Shown here: piece after piece, positions 1 to 9,818 of the stretch
Layout: every line of letters begins with the position of its first letter
How positions within the stretch are numbered: the first letter of the stretch is position 1
Origin: Lytechinus variegatus
Lineage: Eukaryota; Echinodermata; Echinoidea; Temnopleuroida; Toxopneustidae
Direction of reading: 5' to 3'
DNA length: 64,000 nt
Assembly: GCF_018143015.1 (NCBI RefSeq)
Contig: NC_054743.1
Span: 31,521,934 to 31,585,933, forward strand
Translations under genes and position numbers: made by a program
The notes under the pieces: generated by a model
What the model saw: only the letters and a program-made list of their open reading frames with translations
Told to the model about the DNA's origin: nothing
Databases searched by the model: none

Positions 1-1
1 G

Positions 2-124
2 CATGGTATTCTGTTGGTGTCACCCAAGAAGAGACTGCTATGTTCAGCTGAAGACTATTCCTCTAAGGTGGCACTACTCAGCATACTGGAGGAAACAATC
101 CGAGCTGCTTTAGATGTGGACTGA
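2..124 (+). CDS. C-terminal end of an unidentified protein (partial, last exon)
   Basis: An open frame enters from the left edge and ends at a TGA at 122-124. It reads about 40 residues beginning HGILLVSPKKRLLC and ending RAALDVD. The composition looks like a folded helical C-terminus (VALLSILEETIRAAL) rather than repeat translation, and repeats begin only about 60 bases after the stop. A possible poly(A) signal, AATAAA, lies at 535-540, inside or just after the following SINE. I do not recognise the family. The exon start lies outside the window or at an unseen acceptor, so this could still be a chance open frame. Confidence 0.4.
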   Translation, partial: HGILLVSPKKRLLCSAEDYSSKVALLSILEETIRAALDVD

Positions 125-179
125 AATAACAACAAGGGACAACCTCAGCAACCGCCAAAGCAACAAGAAAATGTGGAAG

Positions 180-500
180 CCTCCTGGTGTAGTGGTTCTG
201 ACTCTCACCTTGTAATCAGAGGGTCATGTGTTCTAATCCCACCATGGCCTAGAGTCCTTTGGCAATATATCAATCCACAATATGCCACTCTCCATCCAGG
301 TGTTAAATGGGTACCTGGTAGGATGCAAAAGCCTATGTAGTATTCCTAGCAATGGAGTCTTGGAAGTCATTGGAATGCTCCCCAGGGAATGGAGAAAAAG
401 CATGTTGTGTATGGGCATGCCAGGATCCGATGACCGGGGTAGTAATATATCTATAAAGCGCTTAGAGATGCTGTTCCAATGTATTAAAGGGGAATCCAGC
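180..500 (+). repeat. tRNA-derived SINE, family S1
   Basis: The head resembles a tRNA: an A-box-like TGGTGTAGTGG and a B-box-like GTGTTCTAATCCC about 45 bases later. The body (fragments TTTGGCAATATATCAATCCACA, AAATGGGTACCTGGTAGGATG and GGAATGCTCCCCAGGGA) recurs in inverted orientation at 24610-25138 and again at 47253-47515. The end near CGCTTAGAGATGCTG is shared with other SINEs in the window. Confidence 0.75.
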
Positions 501-1307
501 CTTGGCCATAAAATGAAGCGTTGGGAAGGAGAAAAATAAATTAAACAGAATGGTGAAAGTTTAAAAGAAATCGGACAAGCAATAAGAAAGTTATTGCTGT
601 TTTAAAATTGAGATCACTAATACTTTGTAGATTTCAAATTGGCAACTGGGTAAGTAAATTATGACAAGGGGCAAGGACAACTTTCCCATAGGCCATGTAC
701 TTTATTATCAGGGATATGTGGTTTTCTCCTAAGTACCCATTCTCCTGGGGCAGTAATCTAAATATAACCCAGGTAGTATATTGTTTTATGTCCTCATGAA
801 AGAAAAATATAATTTGAAATAAAACTTTTGGGAAAAATGACAATTTAGCCATAATATGTATTGGAGTACATGGAAGAGTAGTCCTTGCCTTACATCACTA
901 TGACATCCCATATGTGGCCAATTTGAAGTCTCCATGGGTATAGTGATTACCAATATTTACAACTTTTAAAAATTCTTAACTTTCTTGTTGTTTGTCCAAT
1001 ATTGTTCAAACTTTCAGCTATCAACTTGTCTGATTTTTCTTTTCCTTATAAAAACAAGTTTTTATTTGGGTTGGATTCCCCTTTAAGCGCTGTATGAAAA
1101 CTGTTAATCATTTAGAAAAGCAAGATCTAACATGTACAAAGTAGCAGTGGTAGCAGCAACATCACTACCAATGGCGACACCGTCATCAGCAACACTGTTC
1201 TGCCTATCACAAATGGAGAGAAGAGCTGTGGATCTGTGGTACTGTACATGCTCATTATGAAGAAGTTTAGTGTGCCTTTTTTTAACTCACGGGTGGTGGA
1301 GAGAAGC
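501..1307. other. Intergenic, no gene seen
   Basis: AT-rich sequence with only short, non-conserved open frames on either strand. I see no splice-flanked coding segment and no recognisable repeat. Confidence 0.5.
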
Positions 1308-1313
1308 GATGTA

Positions 1314-1521
1314 CAGAGCTGCCAAGTAGTACAGATTTTCTGTATTTAGTACTGAAAAATGAGAAGAATACTGATGGTTTCATGCAAAATACTGATTTCT
1401 TATGTTTCAGTTTCATGTGTTGTCCTATGGTATTTCTTTGAAAATACTGATTTCCTCGACAAAATGCTTATTTTCAGCTTTAAAAAATACTGAAATGTTC
1501 TTGTTCAGGTTGGCAGCTCTG
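1314..1521. mobile_element. Small non-autonomous DNA transposon (hAT-like MITE)
   Basis: Terminal inverted repeats begin CAGAGCTGCCAA and end TTGGCAGCTCTG. The 208-bp element is flanked on both sides by the direct repeat GATGTA (1308-1313 and 1522-1527). It has no coding capacity. CAGAG/CAGGG-type ends are common in hAT elements, which usually make 8-bp target duplications; only six bases match here, so the superfamily is tentative. Confidence 0.65.
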
Positions 1522-1704
1522 GATGTAGATCAAATGCCTGTGTGTTACCCGAGAATATGAATTTGCATCGTGTAAATTCATATTGATTCTAGCAGTACTG
1601 AACAAATGTTTTTTTCCATGCAATACCTCTATTTCATTACTGTTGCAAGTGGAAGAACAGCAGACTGTCATGTTACACATTTATTTATAGTATTACTCTG
1701 TTGC

Positions 1705-2506
1705 CTGTGTTTCCGAAGTCCAGATTAATTTTAGGCCATGGTCTAATACTGAACTTATCGGAAACTGAAAATGTAAACATTTTGTTTAAATTGTATATTC
1801 AGCTCATTTCTCATGCTCTAATGATGAAGAAAACTAAGATAGGTTTTATTCCCAGGTAGTTATGAGTGATGTTGAATGTTGCTGAACGATCTGGTACGTT
1901 GAATATGTACTATTAAAGGGGAAGTTCACCCTGACAAAAATTTTATGGTAAAAATAGCAGAAAAAATAATTCAAAATATTGCCGAAGGTTTGAGGAAAAT
2001 TCATCAAATGATTAAAAAGTTATTAGAATTTCAATTATTTGATTTGTGACGTCATATGCGAGCAGTATCCCTACATAGCGAATGGTAATAAAATCAATGA
2101 AATGTCATTTTCTAACAAAATTGAAAATGGTTTTCACTGTACCTTTTGTATATCAATAGACAAATCATTTCACACCTGATCATGAATAGAAAACAAAATT
2201 AAGTCATCAGGAACCATACAAAATTTGAATTTGAAATTCATGCATTTTATGTTACATAACACATGAGGCAGCTGCTCGTTTATGACGTCACAAATCCAAA
2301 ACTTTGAACTCTAATAACTTTCTTACTCTTTAACAGATTTTCCTCAAACCTTCACCAATATTTTTTACTATTTTTTCTGCTATTTTTACAACAAAGTTTT
2401 CTTCGGGGTGAACTTCCCCTTTAAAGATTTGTGTCACTATTGGCTATACTTCGACCACAACTTAAGACCAGTGTTTTCACTTAAACCAGAGTTCAGAATA
2501 TGGGCC
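1705..2506. mobile_element. Decayed palindromic MITE, family G, split by a later MITE
   Basis: The right end GAGTTCAGAATATGGGCC (about 2489-2506) and a degraded left end near 1708 (TTTCCGAAGTCCAGATTAA) match the family seen whole at 58140-58451 and again at 61430-62242. The inner sequence near 1895-1912 and 2425-2450 (TGTACTA, then GATTTGTGTCACTATTGGCT) lines up with 58355-58390 of that copy. A family A element at 1913-2424 therefore interrupts it. Confidence 0.5.
1913..2424. mobile_element. Long palindromic MITE with TTAA ends, family A
   Basis: Bounded by TTAA on both sides, with inverted termini AGGGGAAGTTCACCC and GGGTGAACTTCCCCT. The two halves are largely reverse complements, for example GCAGAAAAAATA against TATTTTTTCTGC. 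Two exact TGACGTCA palindromes lie at 2047-2054 and 2283-2290. Related copies are at 61711-62215 and, more degraded, 39662-40013. The TTAA boundary suggests mobilisation by a piggyBac-type transposase; that is inference. No coding capacity. Confidence 0.75.
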
Positions 2507-3903
2507 GATGAACAAGTTATTCAACTCTATCTTTATGCAGGGAATACAGAATGAGAACATTCACTTACATATACATCCGTCCTGCTGAATATTGTCAGCA
2601 TCTATGCAAGTACAGTGCCTTTTCTACACATTGAGGATGTGACATGTTTAAATTAGATATCAGGCTGTTTTGACTGTATGCAAACTTTTGCCACTTAGAT
2701 ATGCAATGTAATGTGTAAGAAATTGTAGCGGATACTGGTGAAATACAGTATGGTGATTTCAAGCCCATTGTTGGAAAACTATGTGGCGTATTATCACCCC
2801 CTTATAGTAATTGTACAACACCTACTAAGCTTGTATGGAAGCAAATGAGAGGCTGAAAGTGCAAAATTCGTACCTTCACCCATGTACCGTTATGTTTTTA
2901 GGTGGTATCATAGTGCGATTCAATTCATTGCGCTAGGTAAGTAAATGCAAGTGCCAGTATGTGTAGGCCTTCTGGCTAAATGTCCAATGCTGCTGCAGAT
3001 ATATGCATATAACTTCATAAACATCTTTATGCAACAGCCCACTTGAAGTCAGAATAGAAGGCAAGAGATTAAAACTTTTCAAGAGATGTCATCATCAAGA
3101 GTAAATCATGTGACTATTACAAACAATAGCGAATCATGTCACCATTACCAGACACTACAGGGGGAAGACCGGACACTTTGGCGATTTTTTTTTTTTTTTA
3201 AACGCTTGATTTCGCTCGCAGGGAAGGGCGGCAACAGTATTGAGTAAGTACCTTTGCACATCGGCATGCGGCTGTGTATAAAACATATGGAGAAAATGAT
3301 AGAGGGTGTATGGGAGAGGGCACAAGGGTGGCAAATGTGGATAATTCCAGCTTTTTTTCCCCAGAAACCTCTAAGATATATTCATCTCTGATTTTAGAGA
3401 GAAAAAAATTTGAAGAAAAACAAGGCAAACGCCAGGCGTTGTCTCGCCTGCATATTGCAGTCATGAAGAGACTGCATGTCAAAACTATGCTATATGACTT
3501 CTGAGGCTGTCAGCAGTTTAGGGGGTGAATTGTGGTTCTGACAGTTTACATATGCATTAATGGTATAGGCCTACTTTATCCCTAGAAAATCAGATAACAC
3601 TAAGAATGCTGTTAATACTATGAAGCTATAATTATTTCCATGCAAGTAAGGAAATGAATGTTAGTGAAAAAGAATGTAATTGATAATAATGTGAGTAAAA
3701 TTGTAAAATTAAATTAATTATTAAGGTGTTATGGCAAACTTATTGTTTGAAAAAAATGGAGGAAAGGTTGTGCATGAAAGATAAATATAAAAACTTATTG
3801 TGTGTGATTTTTAGCCATCTTGCCTTCACTTTAGCAGTAGGGTTTTCTAAATTGATCTGTGTGCATATGATAAGTAAATGATGCAAGAGTGAAGTACTAC
3901 AAG
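2507..3903. other. Intergenic, no gene seen
   Basis: AT-rich, with short unrelated open frames. The 94-residue minus-strand frame at 3198-3482 and the overlapping plus-strand frame at 3274-3504 lack any recognisable domain, splice context or second copy, so I do not call them genes. Confidence 0.5.
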
Positions 3904-4680
3904 CTATAGAAAGTTATTGTGTGTACAACACAGCACAGTGCCAGTCATGGAAAGTTCATTGACCTTTGACCTTAATCAAATTCAACTCACATTCGAACTT
4001 GACCTGCACCTTCAAAAGATGGACCTCTTGTATGAATTTGGCAATCCTACCTCGAAGATATAGAAAGTTATTGTGTGTACAGCACAGCACAGTGCCAGTC
4101 ATGGAAAGTTCATTGACCTTTGACCTTATTCAAATTCGGCTCACATTTGAACTTGACCTGCACCTTCAAGAGATGGACCTCTGTTATGAATTTGGCGATC
4201 TCACCTCGAAGCTATAGAAAGTTATTGGGTGTACAACACAGCACAGTGCCAGTCATGGAAAGTTCATTGACCTTTGACCTTATTCAAATTCACCAGTGCC
4301 TTCAGGAGATGGACCTCTGGTATGAATTTGGTGATCCCACCTCGAAGATATAGAAAGTTATTGGGTGTACAACATAGCACAGTGCCAGTCATGGAAAGTT
4401 CATTGACCTTTGACCTTATTCAAATTCGACTCATATTCGAACTTGACCTGTGCCTTCAGGAGATGGACCTCTGGTATGAATTTGGTGATCCCACCTCGAA
4501 GATATAGAAAGTTATTGGGTGTACAACATAGCACAGTGCCAGTCATGGAAATTTCATTGACCTTTGACCTTATTCAAATTTGACTCATATTCGAACTTTA
4601 CCTGTCCCTTCAGGAGATGGACCTCTGGTATGTTTTTTTATCCCACCTCGAAGCTATAGAAAGTTATTGGGTGTACAACA
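3904..4680 (+). repeat. 154-bp tandem satellite, five units plus a partial
   Basis: Units start at about 3904, 4058, 4212, 4348 and 4502, with a partial from 4654. The period is 154 bp except for one unit of 136 bp with an internal deletion. Each unit contains TATAGAAAGTTATTG, AGTGCCAGTCATGGAAA and a perfect TGACCTTTGACCT (starts at 3960, 4114, 4268, 4404 and 4558). That motif is the reverse complement of AGGTCAAAGGTCA, a DR1 nuclear-receptor response element. The overlapping small open frames here only reflect the repeat. Confidence 0.9.
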
Positions 4681-5861
4681 ATTGTTTACGACGACGCCGG
4701 AAATAGTGATACCTATGTCTCGCTCTGCTACGCAGGCGAGACAAAAATTGCTGTGCCTTCATTTCTCTCATATGTTTTGTACACGTCCTGAAATGCCGAT
4801 ACGCGACTGTCTACTTACTCAATGCTATGGGACGCTCTTCCCGAGCGTTTCGATTCATGCTTCATCGAGTGTCCAGTCTTCCCTTGTAGTGTCTCTATAA
4901 CAAACAATATCTTCTTGTTAATAGTAATATGTATTATATTTTTCTTGTATTTTGAAGATATAATCAGTTTGCTGTGAGTGCATAATATTGTTGTATTAAT
5001 CTATTGAATACATATATACCAAGAGTGCTATTATATTTATGCAGAAACATTCCATTTTTATCTTTTAATAGTATTCAGAAGTTATTTATGAACAAAATGA
5101 GAATGTGAATCCTGCCTTTCTATTTCCAATTGCCATTCAAATCAAATGAAATATTGTGATTTGTGCTGCCATTTTGCGAATAATGTATGTTATAATTCAA
5201 AGCATGATGATCAAAATAAATAAATGTAACTTTTATCTTTCCATTAACTTTGTTCTTATTCTCTTCTTTTCTTGCGTATGAGATTGTGGTCTGTGCTAAG
5301 TTTACATTGCCAACATGAGTGTGATGACATTCATCTTTTATTTGAATTTGAAGCTTTTGAAATCCATGCTCATTTCATTTTCAGATTGATAAAGTCGGGG
5401 ACTGTTTCATAATGATTTGTTTTAATAACAAATGCACAATTTCTATGACAATTTTACCATCAGCCAATCAAATTGATGGATTTCAGTAGCTTTAGACTGT
5501 TATTGCAGCAAGTTTTATGAAATTGGACCCTCTTGTTCCCAGAGACGTTTGCAAGACTTCATGATCAAATGAAACTTCAACTGCATTGGTCACTTGCGGC
5601 AAGCCGACTCGGTGCGACAGAAAAAATCCAACTTCTAAAAGTTTATGACCAAATTCCCTCACCGCTACGTCACTTCTGGCGAAGATCTGACAGGTCATAT
5701 CCCTGAAGAAGGCTGAAGTGTGCAGTCGAAAATTTGGAGGAAAATAATTTTGGCCAAATTTCATTTGCCTTAGGATCAAAAGTTAAAAGTTTTGGAAGAC
5801 TTTTCTTATATTACTTTGTGATTCAATCATGGAAGAACAGTAATGTCTATGAGAAGAGCAA
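4681..5861. other. Intergenic, no gene seen
   Basis: Mostly AT-rich. The first 120 bases after the satellite are locally GC-rich (around ACGACGACGCCGG). No conserved open frame; the 95-residue frame at 5492-5779 has no recognisable domain. Confidence 0.45.
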
Positions 5862-6130
5862 GGCCCCATATTACAAAGAGTTACGATTGATCCAACCATT
5901 CACAACTATGGAAAGCCAGCAACATCAACATTTAAAATTCATTTTTATTCAAATAATTTTCTAGATATGATGTATATTCATACATTAAATCATTTTCTTG
6001 ACAATTCAGTGTGCTTCTTTGTTTTCAAAGTACACTTTGCAAATTTTCTGAAGAAAAAATTATGACATTGATGGATTTCCATATAATTGATGTTGATTGG
6101 ATCAATCCCAACTCTTTGTGAGACGGGAGC
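5862..6130. mobile_element. MITE, family D (GGCCC...AAAGAGTTACGATTGATCC)
   Basis: Left end GGCCCCATATTACAAAGAG continues into TTACGATTGATCC. The right end carries the inverse, GGATCAATCCCAACTCTTTG. A better-preserved copy is at 56142-56404 and a broken one at 21176-21365. No coding capacity. Confidence 0.65.
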
Positions 6131-6507
6131 TCTGAACTGGGTGTCCTTCCAATTTCATTATCTTTCAGCCCAGCAAACGGCCATTCAGTCAGGGTGTGAC
6201 CATGGTGTTAACCAGTCTGCTATTAGAGTAAGAATCAAAAGAATAAACTCATCAAAGCATTAGACATGATGAACAAGAGTACAGAATGATCTAAAATGAA
6301 AACAAACATCAGAATCGCATCTTAAATAGTTCATAATTTTAATGTCAATAGACAGAGTTGAGAAAAATCATCACAATACAATTTGAAAACATGTATAGAT
6401 AAAACTCAGAATAAGATAAAGATTAAACATATGGCAAAACATGGAACATTACGATTGATTTAAGATTGATTGTGTCTCCTTGTGTTGCAGGGTATTAATG
6501 CGATAAA

Positions 6508-6725
6508 AGACACGATAGCTCAATCGATAGAGCGAGAGGGATTCTGGTGACCCGGGTTTGATTCCCACTTGGTGCGCTCGTGCCCTTTGGTAAGGCATTA
6601 ATCCACATTACCAGGCAGGCCCCTTGGAGGGGACCTTTAGCCGTTGGTCCTCTGGTTGCTTGCTAACAAGCATTCATGCTTTAATAGCAATCGGGTAATC
6701 ACCACCACCGCCATCAAATAACAGG
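6508..6725 (+). repeat. tRNA-derived SINE, family S3
   Basis: The A-box-like TAGCTCAATCGATAGAGCG at 6516-6534 is followed by a B-box-like GGGTTTGATTCCC. The body contains GTGCCCTTTGGTAAGGCATTAATCCACA, related in part to the S1 body. The segment between the boxes does not make a full tRNA cloverleaf, so I read it as a SINE and not a tRNA gene. Confidence 0.6.
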
Positions 6726-7141
6726 TATCTTGTTCTAACCATTGATATAAAAAGCTGGATAGATCCCATTGTATGCTGCTGTGCACATGACCTTTGAAGC
6801 TACAGTAGTACTCCGTGACACAATGGGCCAGACCAACACGCAAGAAACAGCACACACACGCAAGAGAAAGAAGTTTGGAACTTTGTACCTGCTTGACCTT
6901 TAGAAGTACTTTTAATGGCCTCAAAAGAATACATTGTGGACTTTGCGGTTCTATCCAACTTTTTCATAACGATGGCTATAATGGTAGATTGAGGATGCTG
7001 AAAGCTTCCAAAAACCTGTTTATTCATAGGCCTTGTATAGATGTACAGAAACATGTACAGCAATACGCGCTTACCAGTAAACCATTTTCAAATACAGGTG
7101 AGACATGTGCCCTTTAACTATCAATTACAAATATTAAGTAT
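6726..7141. other. Intergenic, no gene seen
   Basis: Overlapping open frames of 87-100 residues occur on both strands (6637-7117). None shows a domain or splice signals, and they are mutually antisense. Treated as non-coding. Confidence 0.4.
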
Positions 7142-7545
7142 AATTCTTATGATTTTCATTACAGATCGAGCATTCTGATCTTAAACAAATAGGAGTAATG
7201 CCGAAAATTGGTTAACAAATTTCCTCCTATAAAATGCCTCTGAATTTACTATCTATTGTCCCAGCAGACGGCATTTGAATATTAATGAGTCGGAAAGAAG
7301 AGGATCGAGGGTATTTGAATTCCAGTTCATCGTGGCTTAGCCGTGAACCAGAATAGCCTGGTGGTTGAGTCGCTGCCCGGAAAGCAGTAGATGACAGGTT
7401 CGAATCCCACTGGTTCCAATTTTTCTGACTTATGATCTTATGATTTTCATTACAGATCGAGCATACTGATCTTATGATTTTCATTACAGATCGAGCATTC
7501 CAATCTTAAACAAATAGGAGTAATGCCGAAAATTTCTTAACAAAA
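7142..7545 (+). repeat. Direct repeats flanking a tRNA-like SINE head (S4)
   Basis: A segment around 7146-7219 containing CTTATGATTTTCATTACAG recurs at about 7434-7550, where its first 34 bases are present twice (7434-7467 and 7468-7500). Between them, at about 7345-7415, lies a tRNA-like sequence with TAGCCTGGTGGTTGAGTCGC (A box) and GGTTCGAATCCC (B box). The arrangement suggests insertion of a SINE into, or duplication around, a short repeat. Confidence 0.55.
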
Positions 7546-7550
7546 AACTT

Positions 7551-9818
7551 ATTCATGTTACACCCGCACGCCCCATTTCATTGAAACTTGTTATCAATAT
7601 TATTCAAACCATTTAATCTATGAAAATAAAAATTTTGACAAAACAAATCGCACCAATGCTGTGATTTTCACCAGTAGTTAAGTACTGGTAAGTAATTAGA
7701 TTACAGATTTTCAATCACAATATTGAACACATGAACATTGCACCAGTAAAACAAGAACATTTAAAATCTTCGAGGGATTCACATGATTGTAGCAAGATGA
7801 GGTCAACATTATTCTAATTAAAAAAATGAAAAGTTAAACAAAAAGAAGAGGTAATATCATAATACATTCAATGATTTAGCACATATACACCATCTGCACA
7901 TTAATTTTACAATTTCGTAGGCAAAACCTTACACCACTATAAAGATTCTGGAAGTGATGACATCAATAGTAATCTTTTGCGGCTTTTCAACATTGTGGAT
8001 ACAATGTCTTGGTGAAACAAAAGATCAAAATTGTGCACAGCCTTCTGAATAGCAACTACTACCCCATTGATATCGGTGTAATTGTTCGAGTTCCAAATGG
8101 TTATGAACCAGGCCTACCAACACTTATTTCAATGGGGATACTTAGGCATGATGTGACCACACCTCAGGGTCACTAGGAATCAATTGTGTCAAATCTGGCA
8201 TGTAGCGGATTTACATCATTCACTATAAACAAAATATTGACAAAATGCTGAAATGCAAAAAAAATGTTGCACTTTAGCACTCTATAAGAATTTTAAGACT
8301 AAGCTCCACTCAAAGTCATATGTTTAAGGCATTCTTGCACCAACAGTAATAATGTACGACATATACATTTCTTTGGTCTTGCATAATTGAAAGTCTTTCA
8401 AATCACACAGAGATAGAATTTCTAATACTACACTCTAAATCACACATCACTAAGCAAAAAAAAAATACCCTTCACACACGGCCCTATGTCTATTTTATCA
8501 GATGCAAAATCTGGATGAAAGCGACTCATAATCAGATGGGCGTTTTAAACTGGTTTGCATTTCTTATGCGAAACTTTTTTCTTGTTACCAATATTTCTCT
8601 CTTTCTTTCCAGTCAATATTTCTTTCCTCTCAACCGGTTAAATAGCGATTTGCAATTTTACGATATATAAATTATTATGATCATAATGGGAGGAAAGTAT
8701 ATCATTCACATCGCTGAATTTTCCCAAGTGTTATCACTGCACTCACTTCGACATTTGCTCTCATTTCTTAAAAATCTACTTACATAAAAAATGCACTTCA
8801 ATAACAAATTGATTACATTCTTTATAATCTGATATAAAAATATCAAATATCGATGGAAAAACTATGTTGTGACACAACGCTGCTCTGCAAACTCCAAATA
8901 TGGAATGTAAGAGAGACATACATCAATTCAAAAGAAGCCAGAGTATCGACCACACACCCCTGGCTGAGAAATTCATTAACTTCTGCTTTTAATCCTCGAA
9001 CCCTCCCCCTCCCTCCCTACACCCATTAAGACAGATAATCCAAATCTTACACAAAATCTTTGGTTATCACTGTAACTGCAGTTCTGAACGAAACTCATAA
9101 TGTATTGTAATTGTATGGTTGTGTCAAATAATCCAATATGTTTGGGGTTTTTAAAAGCTTTTTTATATATATTTTGAAAAATTGTCATAGAATATCATTA
9201 ATCTTAGTACTTTTTAAACTTACGGATCCAAAATACTGCAGATAAATACTATTAGATGGGGAAGAAAGATTTTCCTTAGCAGCAATACAATAGTGGTAGA
9301 TCGCAACAAATTCTCCTTCAAACTTTGTCTTTTGCCATCATAGCTTCACCACAAATGTGACTACATGGAGGTAATACTGTTATTGAATGTTCACCCTGAC
9401 TTTATAACATATGCTTGTGTGCTATTGAATTTCCATGGGAATTAACAATAATATTGAGAAAAAAATCACCATATTAATGATGAATACCATTTTGACTTTG
9501 CAGTCGATGATAAATATTGTTATGATAATTCATTATTCAAATAAATAATCTAATGTTATACATGTATAATTTCATTATACAAGTCATTATTCTTGTAACT
9601 AAGCGAATAATTCAGGGATGCATTTTATCCTAATCTTCAAGCACATAACCATAAGACAAACAATCATACAAAGATTATAATATAAATATGAAAATACAAT
9701 AATATAATTTAACTAAAAATATATCAACATCTTACAATGACTTCACCATGTGATTGAGCAACACAAGAGATACAATTAGTGTGGTAATTTTTACCATGTG
9801 AATAACTGACAAATACCA
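7551..9818. other. Intergenic region downstream of the amidase gene, no gene seen
   Basis: About 2.3 kb of AT-rich DNA without a convincing open frame; the 70-residue frame at 8976-9188 looks random. It presumably includes the 3' untranslated region of the minus-strand amidase gene. I could not identify a clear poly(A) signal close to the stop. Confidence 0.5.

Noticed and set aside
3904-4680. CRISPR-like array
   Set aside because: Units are contiguous 154-bp repeats without unique spacers, in a eukaryotic intron-rich context.
3966-4900. Overlapping 77-106 residue open frames with repeated RYRKLLGVQHSTVPVMESSLTFDL peptides
   Set aside because: They are translations of the 154-bp satellite in successive frames; the unit is not a multiple of three and no start or splice context is conserved.
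6511-6570. Possible tRNA gene
   Set aside because: A and B boxes are present but no complete cloverleaf or anticodon loop can be drawn, and a SINE body follows. The same applies at 7345, 24118 and 41910.
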